Positions 26,354-35,392 are shown, counted from the first letter of the stretch. The stretch: 64,000 bases of DNA from Clostridia bacterium (GCA_017395685.1 JAFQOD010000039.1:1-64000), one strand, 5' to 3'. Program-made: numbers and translations. Notes: generated by a model from the letters alone, not told the origin.

Positions 26354-26457
26354 TCACTGGGGAACTGTTGATTTTTCAAGTCTTGATATATCCAGAATCA
26401 GTTTTCTTGGGGTGGGTGCGGGAGGGGATTTCTTTTTCAAAAGAAATCCCCTCCCGC
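26354..26457 (-). repeat. Composite dispersed repeat, copy 5
   Basis: On the minus strand a perfect hairpin around TTTCTTTTGAAAAAGAAA is followed by CTCCCGCACCC and a core ending in CCCCAGTG. It has the same order as the copy at 10254-10360. It lies just behind the uvrC stop codon. Confidence 0.7.
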
Positions 26458-26464
26458 CATACTC

Positions 26465-28294
26465 CTACACATCCCTTTCCGGATGGGCCCAGGTGTAGAC
26501 GGCCCGGGCGGCAGGGGCAGAAACGCCGGGGACGGCCTTCAGTTCCTCCAGGGATGCTTCCCGGATGGCCTTCACGGTCTTGAAATGCTGCAGCAGCGCC
26601 CGCCTCCGTGCCGGGCCCACCCCGGGGATATCCTCCAGGGCGGAATGGACGGATTGCTTGGTTCGCAGTCCCCGGTGATGGGTAATGGCGAAGCGGTGGG
26701 CCTCATCCCGGATGCGCTGAATGAGATGCAGGGCGGGGGAATGGCGATCCAGCAGGATGGATTGCTCCTGCCCGGGCAGGAAAATTTCCTCCAATCGCTC
26801 CGCCAGGCCGAACATGGGCACATCTGCCCCCGTTTCCAGCATGGCCTCCCTTGCAAACTGCAATTGCACCGGGCCGCCGTCAATGAGCACCAGATCGGGC
26901 ATGGGCCATTTTTCCTTGGGATCATCGCTCATGGCCCGGCGGAAGCGGCGGGAGAGCACCTCATTCATGGAGGCGAAATCATTGGCCCCTTCCACCGTCT
27001 TGATGCGGTAATGGCGATATTCCTTGGGCGCAGGCCGGCCATCAATGAACACCACCATGGAGGCAACCGACAGCGCCCCCTGGGTGTTGCTGATATCAAA
27101 GCCCTCAATGCGCCGGGGAACGCCATCGATCCCCAGTTCCTTGGCCAATTGCTCCGCGGCGCCGATGGTGCGCTCATGCTGAATCTGCTTTTTCGCATTG
27201 CGCTTTTCCAGGGCGTCCCGGGCATTCTTTTCGGCCAGCAGCGTCAGCGCCCGCTTGTCCCCCCGCTGAGGGATGGTGAAGGTGCAGGCGCCCCCCCGCT
27301 TCTGGCGCAGCCAGCCCTCCATATCCGCCCCGATTTCCCCGGGCAGAGAAGGGCAGAGCACCTCCCGTGCGGGCCTGCGCTCATCATAATACTGGATGAT
27401 GAAATCAAAGAGCACCTCGCCGGGATGCTCCCTTCCTTCGCCGGGCAGGGGGAAGGAATCGCCCCCCACCATCTTGCCGCCCCGGATATAGAGCACCTGG
27501 GCCATGGCATCCAGATCATCCTGGGCAAGGGCGAATACATCCTGCTCCGCCCCGCTGACCTGGATGGCCTGCTGCCGCTGCATTAGCCCTTCAATATCCC
27601 GCAGCTGATCCCGCAGCTTGGCCGCCCGTTCAAACTGCAGATTTTTCGCCGCCTCCATCATTTCCTTCTGCAGGGAGGCGGTGATATCCTGATATTTCCC
27701 GCTGAGGAAGGAAAGCACCTTCTGCACCACCTGCCGGTATTCCCCCTCTGTGCATTTGCCGCCGCAGGGGCCCAGGCACCGGCCGATTTCATAATTGACG
27801 CAGGGGCGTTTTTTGCTTTTCAGGGGAAAAGTAAGATTGCAGGTGCGAAGGGGGAATAATTTGCGCAGCGTTTCCAGCACTTCCCTTACGGCGGTGGCGC
27901 CGATGAAGGGGCCGAAATACCGGGCCCCATCCTGCTGCTGCCGCCGGGCCAGGGTGACATGGGGGAAGGGATCGGAAAGATCCAGCCGGATATAGGGATA
28001 ATGCTTGTCATCCTTGAGGAGGATGTTGTAATGGGGCTGGTGCAGCTTGATTAAATTGCATTCCAATATCAGTGCCTCCAGATTGGTGCGGCACAGCATG
28101 ATATCGAAATCATCCACATGCGAAACCATGGCCGCGACTTTCGGGGTATGGTCACGGCCATGGAAATAGCTTCGCACGCGATTTTTTAAATTGACCGCCT
28201 TGCCTACATAGATGATCTGCCCCTGCTCCTTCATCAGATAGCAGCCGGGGGAATCGGGCAGCAGGCTCAGCTTCTGGGCAATGGTTTCATTCAT
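26465..28294 (-). CDS. uvrC: UvrABC excision nuclease subunit C
   Basis: This 609-residue DNA repair nuclease makes both incisions around a lesion bound by UvrB. It has the N-terminal GIY-YIG nuclease (PGCYLMKEQGQIIYVGKAV), a UvrB-binding UVR motif (LQFERAAKLRDQLRDI, about 205-220), the RNase H-like second nuclease (EGFDISNTQGALSVASMV and DLVLIDGGPVQ) and C-terminal helix-hairpin-helix repeats (DIPGVGPARRRALLQHF). The length is normal. It follows the DUF1292 gene by 11 bases. Confidence 0.97.
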   Translation of the reverse strand: MNETIAQKLSLLPDSPGCYLMKEQGQIIYVGKAVNLKNRVRSYFHGRDHTPKVAAMVSHVDDFDIMLCRTNLEALILECNLIKLHQPHYNILLKDDKHYPYIRLDLSDPFPHVTLARRQQQDGARYFGPFIGATAVREVLETLRKLFPLRTCNLTFPLKSKKRPCVNYEIGRCLGPCGGKCTEGEYRQVVQKVLSFLSGKYQDITASLQKEMMEAAKNLQFERAAKLRDQLRDIEGLMQRQQAIQVSGAEQDVFALAQDDLDAMAQVLYIRGGKMVGGDSFPLPGEGREHPGEVLFDFIIQYYDERRPAREVLCPSLPGEIGADMEGWLRQKRGGACTFTIPQRGDKRALTLLAEKNARDALEKRNAKKQIQHERTIGAAEQLAKELGIDGVPRRIEGFDISNTQGALSVASMVVFIDGRPAPKEYRHYRIKTVEGANDFASMNEVLSRRFRRAMSDDPKEKWPMPDLVLIDGGPVQLQFAREAMLETGADVPMFGLAERLEEIFLPGQEQSILLDRHSPALHLIQRIRDEAHRFAITHHRGLRTKQSVHSALEDIPGVGPARRRALLQHFKTVKAIREASLEELKAVPGVSAPAARAVYTWAHPERDV

Positions 28295-28305
28295 GGAAGA
28301 TGGGA

Positions 28306-28593
28306 TTATTCTTCTTCGCTGTCAAAGGTGGCTTCCACTACCTGGATCAGCTGCTCCATCAGATCCTCATCCACGGGCACGAATTCTTCCATTTCTTCCC
28401 CGTCTTCATCAGGCAGGGGCTGCACCTTCATCACGTAATGGGAAATCTCTTCCCCGTCATTCTGGCCGCAATCATCGCTGAGCAATACATATTCATCGCC
28501 ATTGTAGAAGAAATAGCGCTCCACACACAATTTGAGTACCGCGCCGTCTTCGCCTTCCAGTTCGATGATATCCAGTTCTTCCCGTTCAGACAT
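28306..28593 (-). CDS. DUF1292 protein (YrzB-like)
   Basis: This 95-residue, very acidic cytoplasmic protein has the DUF1292 pattern: DIIELEGEDG at the start, YFFYNGDEYVLLSDD and EFVPVDEDLMEQLIQVVE. Its function is unknown. It has its own promoter and is transcribed into uvrC. In many Firmicutes the YrzB gene sits near yrrK and udk or alaS, which is not the case here. Confidence 0.85.
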   Translation of the reverse strand: MSEREELDIIELEGEDGAVLKLCVERYFFYNGDEYVLLSDDCGQNDGEEISHYVMKVQPLPDEDGEEMEEFVPVDEDLMEQLIQVVEATFDSEEE

Positions 28594-28631
28594 GATTGAT
28601 CGCTCCTTTCTTGCGCTTGAAACGCATTTCT

Positions 28632-28660
28632 ATTATATCCGAAATACTGGAAAAGCACAA
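28632..28660 (-). promoter_or_regulatory. Promoter of the DUF1292-uvrC unit
   Basis: On the minus strand TTGTGC (28655-28660) and TATAAT (28632-28637) are 17 bases apart and lie about 40 bases before the gene. Confidence 0.65.
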
Positions 28661-28687
28661 GCAAAAGCGGAAAAGGAGGATGAATTG

Positions 28688-29554
28688 TTACAAAATCTTT
28701 ACGATTGCCCAGCAAATCCCGAAGCTGACGGCTCCATGCAGGCAGCGCAGGGCAAAAAGCTGCCCCATCTTTACTCCCGCCCCCTGCCAGAAGGCGGCAT
28801 TCTGCATCAGAATGGAGAGCCCGCCAAAGGAACAGGCACCGCAGATCAGGGGGAAAAGAGCAGGGGGATGAAGCTGGATCAGCGCCTGCACGCCCCCCGT
28901 CACCTCCAAAGCGCATTGAAGGATTACCGCCGCCCAGGGGGGCAGCCCCGGCAGGGCACAGGCGACCATCTTCGCCCCGATGCCGCCCAGCATCATGCAC
29001 AAGGCAATCACCAGCAGGGCATTGGCCCCTTGGGAAAGGGCCCCTGAAAAGGATAGCGGCGCAGGCGGCACGGCATTCCTCTCCCTATCCCCCGGCAGCA
29101 TCAGCCCGGTGACCAGCGCCCCAGCCAGATGACTGAAAAAAATGATTGCCCCGGCCCTTGGATCCCCCGTCCACCGGCTGATCGTGCCCAGAAAGAACAT
29201 GGGGCTCATGGTGCCGCTGAGGGCGGCAAAGCGGCGGGCAGCGCGTTTGCCCAGCCCCATGCCCCCCAGCAGACGGGCCCCGCCGGGGGAGCCGCACAGC
29301 CAGCCCATCATAAGCCGCAGCCAGGGCCCGCCCCCCATCCTGCCGGAAAGCATTAGCATGCAGATCATGAAGGGCCCCAATACCGGCATAATCCCCTGTG
29401 CCCACAAGGCCAAGGCCTGCAGGGCAGCATCCGCCGCTTGCATGGGAAATACCAGCATGGCCCCCGCCAGCGCCCCAAAGACTGCCGCTGAAAAATGAAC
29501 GGAAAGGGCGGAGAGGCGCCCGCCGGAAAAAATGAAGGCCTTTCCTTCTTCCAA
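28688..29554 (-). CDS. YlbJ-like sporulation integral membrane protein
   Basis: This 288-residue protein has about eight hydrophobic helices and the paired conserved loops of the YlbJ/SpoVV nucleoside-recognition (Gate) family: GSPGGARLLGGMGLGKRAA, GTMSPMFFLGTI and CSFGGLSILMQNAAF. It is shorter than B. subtilis YlbJ. YlbJ is a mother-cell protein needed to move dipicolinic acid into the spore. The best start is a TTG at 29554 behind a weak GGAAAG, so the N-terminus is uncertain. Confidence 0.7.
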   Translation of the reverse strand: MEEGKAFIFSGGRLSALSVHFSAAVFGALAGAMLVFPMQAADAALQALALWAQGIMPVLGPFMICMLMLSGRMGGGPWLRLMMGWLCGSPGGARLLGGMGLGKRAARRFAALSGTMSPMFFLGTISRWTGDPRAGAIIFFSHLAGALVTGLMLPGDRERNAVPPAPLSFSGALSQGANALLVIALCMMLGGIGAKMVACALPGLPPWAAVILQCALEVTGGVQALIQLHPPALFPLICGACSFGGLSILMQNAAFWQGAGVKMGQLFALRCLHGAVSFGICWAIVKIL

Positions 29555-29659
29555 AGGTGTTGCTTTCCGGGCGATTGCGCATCACCATCCCTTCATCCAG
29601 TTTCCCCGAAACAGGCCCGTTTTCCATCCCCGATCACCCATCTATATGCAGCCAACGCC

Positions 29660-29675
29660 GTTTACATGTGTAAAC
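29660..29675. promoter_or_regulatory. Perfect 16-bp palindrome, possible operator
   Basis: GTTTACA-TG-TGTAAAC lies in the divergent region between the YlbJ-like and the six-SH3 genes, about 40 bases before the promoter of the latter. No matching regulator is known to me. Confidence 0.35.
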
Positions 29676-29712
29676 AATAGGGAATATCATCCCATTTGTT
29701 ACATCTCACCCC

Positions 29713-29741
29713 TTGACCGGCAGAATTTCCCATGCTTTAAT
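29713..29741 (+). promoter_or_regulatory. Promoter of the six-SH3 protein gene
   Basis: TTGACC (29713-29718) and TTTAAT (29736-29741) are 17 bases apart. The -10 overlaps the left end of a long palindrome. Confidence 0.6.
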
Positions 29742-29772
29742 TATTACGAAAGTTTAAACTTTTGTAATAATT
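29739..29772. promoter_or_regulatory. 34-bp palindrome covering the transcription start
   Basis: The centre is at AGTTTAAACT and the arms extend 17 bases each side with a single G-T exception. It begins at the -10 box and ends 9 bases before TAGGAGGG. It may be a repressor operator or a 5' hairpin protecting the message. Confidence 0.5.
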
Positions 29773-29794
29773 TCTCTTTTTAGGAGGGCTGCAA

Positions 29795-31894
29795 ATGAAC
29801 AAAAAATGTATGATGACCCTGAGCAGAGCCATCCTGGCATTGGCGCTGATGCTGGCGCTGGGAGGCGGCAGCGCATGGGCGGCTGAGACCATCTGGCTGC
29901 CCGATCAATCCTACACCCTCACCCTCGGCGCCACCGCAGCAGTGCAGCGGCAGCCGGGCACAGAGATCAGCAGCTTCGAAATGGATCAGAACCGCATCGT
30001 ATGGACCACCATGGTAGGGGAAATCAGCGGCGATAAAACGGGCAGCGCCACCCTCTATCTGGAGGAATACGATACCGAAAAGGAAATCACCTACAAAACC
30101 AAAATCCATGTGACGGTAAAGCCCCGGAACACCCGTATCCAATGGGCCTGGGATCAATCCGGCATAACCGCTCAGGACAAGGCCTGGACCCAGAAATACG
30201 GCAACACCTTCCCGGTGGGCAAAACCTACAGCATCCGCCACACCGCAAAGCAGGATGGCAAGGAGCTGCAGGTAATCTATTATTCCAATCAGCCCTCCGT
30301 AGCCTCGGTGGATGCAAACGGCCTGGTCACCATGAAAAGCCCCGGCACCGCCTGCGTATCCTGCAAAACGGCGGAGGGGGATCCGGGCTACAGCACCTAT
30401 TTCATCGTCTATGATGCGGCCAGCACCGGCGTGGCAGTGGGCGGCTATGAGCCCGCCGATCCCGGTGCCCGGGCCAATATCTATCAAAAGGCGGATGAAA
30501 GCAGCAAAATCCTCACCACCATCGGCAATTTTGAGAGCCTGGATCATTTCTATCTGCTTTCCCGGGGGGATCAGTGGTGCCGTGTCACCTTCCGGGGCTA
30601 TACCGGCTATATGAAAACCAGCGATCTCACCTTCTACGGCGGAGAAGCCGCCAGGAAGGAGGAGCGGAAAATCCCCACCCCCTGCAATCTGTATGTACAG
30701 GCTGCCAGCCTGGGCACCCTGGAATTGCGATCACAGCCCAATTTCCGCAGCGCCGTGCTGGGCGCATATCCCACCAATACCAAGGTATACGCCCTGGAGG
30801 CAGATGAAAGCTGGGCCAAAGTGCAGGTGGATGGCAAGACAGGATATATGAATGTGCTCTTCCTTTCCGCCATTGAGCCGGATTACGTCATCGATACCCC
30901 CTCCGCCCTGGGGGATTACCGGGCCATGATGGTGGAAACGGGCAATTCCGGCAAGCTGTATCTGCGCAAATCGGGCAGTACCGATTCCGCCGTGCTGGGG
31001 GAATATGCCAACGGCACCCTGGTGCAGGCATCCTATACCCAGTACGGAGATTGGCTGAAGGTGAAGGTGGGGGGCAAGGAAGGCTATATGATGGCCAAAT
31101 TCCTCACCACGCCCCAGACCTGGCAGGCCCCCGATCCCCAGGAGCATACAGCCTCCGGAAAAACCATGGTGATCCGCACCGGCAATCCCCAGCGGCTGCA
31201 CCTGCGGAAGGAAAAAAGCACCGCCAGCCCCTCCCTGGGCCTGTTTGAAAACGGCACCAGGGTGCAGGTGCACAGCCTTTCCGGGGAATGGGCGAAGGTG
31301 ACGGTGCTGGAAAAGCAGGGGTATATGATGCTGAAATTCCTCGCCGATCAGCAGTCCGCCCCGGAAGCGGAAGCCCCCGGGGAAGAAACGCCCAAGGCCG
31401 AATCCACTGAAGGAGCCGCGCCTTCCGGGGAAACCATGATCGTAAAAACAGGAAATTCCGGGGGGCTGTACCTGCGCAGGAAAATGAAGGCCAGCGGCAC
31501 CCCCCTGGGCCTGTACGAAAACGGCACCAAAGTGCAGGTGCTTTCCCGCTCCGGCGCCTGGGCCCAGGTGAAGGTAGGGGATCAGCAGGGCTTCATGATG
31601 CTGAAATTCCTCGCCGCCCCGGGCAGTGCATCCGCCGTCCTGGAAAAGAAAGATACTCCCCTTCAGCAGCCGGATACCGGTGTAAAAGAAGCGGCAAGCG
31701 CTACTCCCTCCGCCCGGATCACCCATCCCAGGGGCAGCTTCGTCAATCTGCGCACAGGCCCCCATACCGATTACCGGGTGCTGGCCCAGATGCCCCACGG
31801 CGCCCAGGTGCAGATTCTTTCCCGGGGGGAATACTGGTCCCGGATTCTGTATCAGGGCCAGGAGGGCTATGCGGTCACCCGCTATCTTCAGTAA
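29795..31894 (+). CDS. Secreted multi-SH3 (six SH3b) protein with Ig-like domain
   Basis: This 699-residue exported protein has a signal peptide (cleavage near AWA/AE), a Big_2-like bacterial Ig domain (about 130-215, SNQPSVASVDANGLVTMKS) and six bacterial SH3 repeats (about 217-283, 300-360, 375-440, 450-515, 545-610 and 650-699), recognisable by LRSQPNFRSAVLGAYP, LRKSGSTDSAVLGEY, LRKEKSTASPSLGLFENG and similar. SH3b arrays bind peptidoglycan. No catalytic domain or anchor motif is visible, so it is probably a wall-associated adhesin or scaffold. TAGGAGGG precedes the ATG. Confidence 0.88.
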   Translation: MNKKCMMTLSRAILALALMLALGGGSAWAAETIWLPDQSYTLTLGATAAVQRQPGTEISSFEMDQNRIVWTTMVGEISGDKTGSATLYLEEYDTEKEITYKTKIHVTVKPRNTRIQWAWDQSGITAQDKAWTQKYGNTFPVGKTYSIRHTAKQDGKELQVIYYSNQPSVASVDANGLVTMKSPGTACVSCKTAEGDPGYSTYFIVYDAASTGVAVGGYEPADPGARANIYQKADESSKILTTIGNFESLDHFYLLSRGDQWCRVTFRGYTGYMKTSDLTFYGGEAARKEERKIPTPCNLYVQAASLGTLELRSQPNFRSAVLGAYPTNTKVYALEADESWAKVQVDGKTGYMNVLFLSAIEPDYVIDTPSALGDYRAMMVETGNSGKLYLRKSGSTDSAVLGEYANGTLVQASYTQYGDWLKVKVGGKEGYMMAKFLTTPQTWQAPDPQEHTASGKTMVIRTGNPQRLHLRKEKSTASPSLGLFENGTRVQVHSLSGEWAKVTVLEKQGYMMLKFLADQQSAPEAEAPGEETPKAESTEGAAPSGETMIVKTGNSGGLYLRRKMKASGTPLGLYENGTKVQVLSRSGAWAQVKVGDQQGFMMLKFLAAPGSASAVLEKKDTPLQQPDTGVKEAASATPSARITHPRGSFVNLRTGPHTDYRVLAQMPHGAQVQILSRGEYWSRILYQGQEGYAVTRYLQ

Positions 31895-31940
31895 AAATCA
31901 AGCCGGGCTGAGAGGGCCTTCCCCTTCATCCGGGCAAAAA

Positions 31941-31986
31941 AACTGCTGCAGCATGCTTTCCGGCATACTGCAGCAGTTGCTTTTTT
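31941..31986. terminator. Strong bidirectional terminator
   Basis: AACTGCTGCAGCATGC (31941-31956) pairs with GGCATACTGCAGCAGTT (31962-31978); T or A runs flank both sides. It serves the six-SH3 gene and the convergent kinase-like gene. Confidence 0.88.
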
Positions 31987-32851
31987 ATTCCTCCAGGGGC
32001 GTTCTGCCCACCGCCTCCCGCCAGGCATTGAGAAAAGCCCGCAGGGTGGGATACCGCTTTTCCCGCTTCATCTGGGTGGCCTTCCGGGCCACCTCATACA
32101 GCGCAGGGGGGCCAATCCAGCTTTCCCTGCCGCGGTCGTTGTTATCCCCATAGAATTCAAAGGCCAGCGCCCCCATGGCAAAAACATTGGTGCATTCATC
32201 CAGCACCGCGCCCATTTCATATTCCTCCGGCGCCAGGAACCGGGAGGAGCCGGGCATCCTGCCCCGGTCATTGACCGCAGGCTTTTTCCGGTACAGATCG
32301 ATATCGCATACGATGGCCTGGCTGCGAAGAAAATCGATCAGGATATTGCCGTCCCAGAAATCCACGGCAATGTATCCATCCCCCGCCAATTGCACATGCA
32401 GATCATACACCCCATCCAGCATCTTCAGCGTATCCCGGAAGGGAAGCTGCCGCACCTGCCGACGGATACGGTCGCTGGGGGGATAGGTGCGCAGGGCAGG
32501 CAGATCCTGCCAGGCAAAAATGGCGGCATAGCCATCCCGGGTGGGCCCATGGCCCCTGAGGGCCGTCAGCGCCGGATGGGTGCGGTCATAAAGGGGCATG
32601 GCATTTTTCAATGTGAGGATGGCGTCCTCCCTTTTGCCCATATAGCGCACCGTCCGTGCCCCGGCATATTTGATAAAGAGCCTGCCGTAAGGCCCCTCCA
32701 CCCCGAAGCACAGATTGCCCGAGGTCTGCTGATCGAATACATAAAATACCTTGCCGTAGGGCTCAAGCCAGTTCAGATCCGGCTGCTCCCTGGCGGTATA
32801 GGCCACCCCGTCGATAAAAAAGGTCAGGCCCTGGTCACGTTCTTGATCCAT
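31985..32851 (-). CDS. Protein kinase-like protein
   Basis: This 288-residue protein matches a Firmicutes group of small serine/threonine kinase-like proteins. I see a VAIK-type lysine (RLFIKYAGA), a catalytic-loop relic (IAVDFWDGNILIDF, with the His of HRD replaced), a DFG-like DID in VCDIDLYRK, and GSSRFLAPEEYEMGA. Asn and Asp of the loop are kept, so activity is possible. The ATG at 32851 behind GGGGGA overlaps the end of the MATE gene by 28 bases. The substrate is unknown. Confidence 0.65.
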   Translation of the reverse strand: MDQERDQGLTFFIDGVAYTAREQPDLNWLEPYGKVFYVFDQQTSGNLCFGVEGPYGRLFIKYAGARTVRYMGKREDAILTLKNAMPLYDRTHPALTALRGHGPTRDGYAAIFAWQDLPALRTYPPSDRIRRQVRQLPFRDTLKMLDGVYDLHVQLAGDGYIAVDFWDGNILIDFLRSQAIVCDIDLYRKKPAVNDRGRMPGSSRFLAPEEYEMGAVLDECTNVFAMGALAFEFYGDNNDRGRESWIGPPALYEVARKATQMKREKRYPTLRAFLNAWREAVGRTPLEE

Positions 32852-34191
32852 TTTTTCCCCCGTAATCTGAAAAAGGCAATGATCCATTTGAAGCATTGGT
32901 CAATCCGGGTGCACAGGAAGATAACAGGCAGCGGCCAATGGAATACAAAGGCCCCCAGATACGTCAGCGGCAGCACCACCAGCCAGCCGCAGATGATATC
33001 CACCCCCATTACAAACCGGTTATCCCCCGCCCCCCGGTTGATGCCCACAAAGCAGGAGGCATGATAGGAGGTGCCAAGGATGGTGAGGGCGCCGATGAAA
33101 ATCATCTGCCCGGCCAGCTGCTCCACCGCCTCGGTCTGGCCATAGAGGCTGATAAAGGGGAAGCGAACCAGCATGACCACCCCGGCCATCAGAATGCCGA
33201 TCAAGGCAAACATCACCTGAATGGTGCGGGAATAGCAGCGCACCTTTTCCATATCCCCCTGGCCCACCGCCTTGCCCACCAGCACGCAGGCGCCCCCGGC
33301 CAGGGCAAAGGTGAACATGGTGCCCAGATCCATCATCGTATCGGTCAGATTCATGGCGCTCATCATTTCCTTGCCCAGATGGCCGATGGCCGCCATTTTC
33401 ATCAGGCCCACCAGCGCCCATTGGGCGTCGGTAAAGCCCACCGGTGCGCCGAAACGAAAATAATCCTTCCAGGCCCATTTTTCCTGATGCAGCATATCCC
33501 GGGGCCGGATTTCAATGGCCTTCTGCACACGGAAGCAATAGATCCATACCACCGCCGCTTCGATCACCCGGGCGATAACGGTGGCCAGGGCCGCCCCTTC
33601 CACCCCCATCCGGGGAAAACCCAGATGGCCGAAGATCAGAAGATCATTGAGCACCACATTGGAAAGCAGGCTGATCACGGTGGCATACAGCGTCACCTTC
33701 ACCACCTCCACCCCCTTGAGGGCGCCGGAAAGGGCGCTGGAAATACCCAGGGGCAGATAGGCAAAGCAGCTGATCATCAGATAGGAAAGGGCGATGGGGG
33801 TCAGTTCCTGCTGGGCCCCATCCAATACCAGGGAAAGAATGGCCCGGGGAAAAAGCAGGATCAGGGCAATAAACAGCATGGAAAGCCCGGCGCAGGCCGC
33901 CAGCGCCACGGAAAAAAACTGGCGCGCAGACCGATGATCCTTCTTCCCCCAGTACTGGGCGATCATCACCACTGCGCCGCTGCCCAGGCCGCTAAGGGCC
34001 GCTGTTACGAAAGTGCTGATGGAATTGGCCTGGGATACCGGGGCCAGGGCGGATTCACTGTACCGGGATACCATCACATTATCCGCCATCAGCACCAGAA
34101 AAGAAAGCAGCGAACGGAACGCCGCCGGCAGGGAAAGCCGCACCATGGCGGCATAAAAGCCTTTTTCACGGGTAAAAAATTGTTTTCCCAT
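32824..34191 (-). CDS. MATE family efflux transporter
   Basis: This 455-residue protein has twelve hydrophobic helices in two similar halves. Family features are the N-terminal LSLPAAFRSLLSFLVLMADN, the QANSIST stretch near residue 54 and GGACVLVGKAVGQGD in the second half. It would export drugs or metabolites with sodium or proton uptake. It is first in an operon with the kinase-like gene and has its own promoter. Confidence 0.93.
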   Translation of the reverse strand: MGKQFFTREKGFYAAMVRLSLPAAFRSLLSFLVLMADNVMVSRYSESALAPVSQANSISTFVTAALSGLGSGAVVMIAQYWGKKDHRSARQFFSVALAACAGLSMLFIALILLFPRAILSLVLDGAQQELTPIALSYLMISCFAYLPLGISSALSGALKGVEVVKVTLYATVISLLSNVVLNDLLIFGHLGFPRMGVEGAALATVIARVIEAAVVWIYCFRVQKAIEIRPRDMLHQEKWAWKDYFRFGAPVGFTDAQWALVGLMKMAAIGHLGKEMMSAMNLTDTMMDLGTMFTFALAGGACVLVGKAVGQGDMEKVRCYSRTIQVMFALIGILMAGVVMLVRFPFISLYGQTEAVEQLAGQMIFIGALTILGTSYHASCFVGINRGAGDNRFVMGVDIICGWLVVLPLTYLGAFVFHWPLPVIFLCTRIDQCFKWIIAFFRLRGKKWIKNVTRA

Positions 34192-34224
34192 CTTTGCTCA
34201 CCTTTTGTATTTCATCCTGCCTCC

Positions 34225-34253
34225 ATTATAAGCCGGAATTGCCCCCAAGGCAA
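34225..34253 (-). promoter_or_regulatory. Promoter of the MATE-kinase unit
   Basis: On the minus strand TTGCCT (34248-34253) and TATAAT (34225-34230) are 17 bases apart, about 35 bases before the gene. Confidence 0.7.
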
Positions 34254-34306
34254 GGGCGAACAGGAAAATCATGGGATATACCCAGTGAAAAAAACGCCCG
34301 CCAAAA

Positions 34307-34334
34307 AGAAAAAAACCCGCCATAAGAGCGGGTT
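34307..34334 (-). terminator. Terminator of rpsT
   Basis: AACCCGC and GCGGGTT form a stem read on the minus strand, followed by seven T residues. Confidence 0.8.
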
Positions 34335-34350
34335 GTGGTCAGCGAGCGAA

Positions 34351-34620
34351 TTAAGCGTTCACGCTGGCCTTCTGCAGGGCCTTGGCCAGGCGCGCCTTTT
34401 TGCGGTTGGCAGTATTCTTGTGCATAATGCCCTTGGATACCGCTTTATCGATAGCGGAGGTGGTGGCGCTCAGTTGCGCACTGGCGGGGGCGACGCCCTC
34501 ATTCAGAGCGATCTGATACTTCTTGATGGCAGTCTTAACGCCCGTCTTCACCATACGATTCCGCAGGTTCTTCTTCTTGCTCACCTTCACACGCTTCATG
34601 GCGGACTTGATGTTCGGCAA
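34351..34620 (-). CDS. rpsT: 30S ribosomal protein S20
   Basis: This 89-residue basic protein binds 16S rRNA in the small subunit. It begins MPNIKSAMKRVKVSKKKNLR and ends with the typical helical hairpin (HKNTANRKKARLAKALQK). It starts at TTG behind GGGAGGTGAAGG, a rare start that E. coli rpsT also has and that is linked there to autoregulation. It is a single-gene unit with promoter and terminator. Confidence 0.97.
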   Translation of the reverse strand: MPNIKSAMKRVKVSKKKNLRNRMVKTGVKTAIKKYQIALNEGVAPASAQLSATTSAIDKAVSKGIMHKNTANRKKARLAKALQKASVNA

Positions 34621-34668
34621 CTTCCTTCACCTCCCAAATAAATCTCTTTGCTGTAATCAGCATTGGTT

Positions 34669-34697
34669 ATTTTATCATAAGCCCGAGAAAAATGCAA
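34669..34697 (-). promoter_or_regulatory. Promoter of rpsT
   Basis: On the minus strand TTGCAT (34692-34697) and TAAAAT (34669-34674) are 17 bases apart, with about 45 bases of leader. Confidence 0.7.
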
Positions 34698-34749
34698 GGG
34701 TTTTTTCCAAGGATTTTTCTTCTTTTTTTAAAAAAGATGTAAAAAAACA

Positions 34750-35325
34750 TCACTGAAACAGGCCCCTGCGCTTCTTGTAATAGAATCTGACCAGGAAAAA
34801 CATCACGATCATACCAATCATGGAGGTAAAAAGCTGGGTCACCAGGGTGAGATGATCAAAATTTGTCATATCCGCCCCCATTCTGAAATAAAGGGCCAGG
34901 GCCGCGGCGGCATACACCGCCTGGAACAGATAAATGAACAGCACCGCCTTCACCCCGCGCCACCGCATTTTCAGCAGATGAATTTCCGCCAGGATAAAGG
35001 AAGGAATCAATACCGCCATGCTGATCACATCCAGATACATCATGATCTGCACTGCCTGCACGGCATCCGGCCGGTAAAGGGCGGGATCAAAGCCCAGCAG
35101 GGTGGTAACGGCGGTATAGAGGCTGATCAGGCCGCTCAGGCCCCCCAGGGGCAGGGAAACCCAGGTGAGAAATTTATGCCACTTCAGGGGCAAAAGAATC
35201 TGAGTGCGCTGTTTTCTTTCCTCCCGGATGCGATAGGCGTCTGGATTCATGGGTGCGCCGCAGGCGGGGCAGAATTCCGATTCGATGGTGGCCTGACGCT
35301 GGCAGCTGGGGCAGATTCCGGGCAT
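34750..35325 (-). CDS. Zinc-ribbon membrane protein of unknown function
   Basis: This 191-residue protein starts with a zinc ribbon (CPSCQRQATIESEFCPACGAP, two CxxC pairs) followed by four membrane helices (about 52-74, 90-115, 120-142 and 155-178) and a basic tail. No family beyond zinc-ribbon membrane protein is recognised. A divergent promoter pair lies upstream. A weak hairpin with T runs follows at 34728-34750. Confidence 0.75.
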   Translation of the reverse strand: MPGICPSCQRQATIESEFCPACGAPMNPDAYRIREERKQRTQILLPLKWHKFLTWVSLPLGGLSGLISLYTAVTTLLGFDPALYRPDAVQAVQIMMYLDVISMAVLIPSFILAEIHLLKMRWRGVKAVLFIYLFQAVYAAAALALYFRMGADMTNFDHLTLVTQLFTSMIGMIVMFFLVRFYYKKRRGLFQ

Positions 35326-35360
35326 CGGGGATTCTCCTTCCGGTAATGAATGTATTCCAT

Positions 35361-35389
35361 ATTATACTGAAAAAGGGAAAAAAGATCAA
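35361..35389 (-). promoter_or_regulatory. Promoter of the zinc-ribbon gene
   Basis: On the minus strand TTGATC (35384-35389) and TATAAT (35361-35366) are 17 bases apart. It is back-to-back with the plus-strand promoter at 35393-35421. Confidence 0.7.
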
Positions 35390-35392
35390 TCC

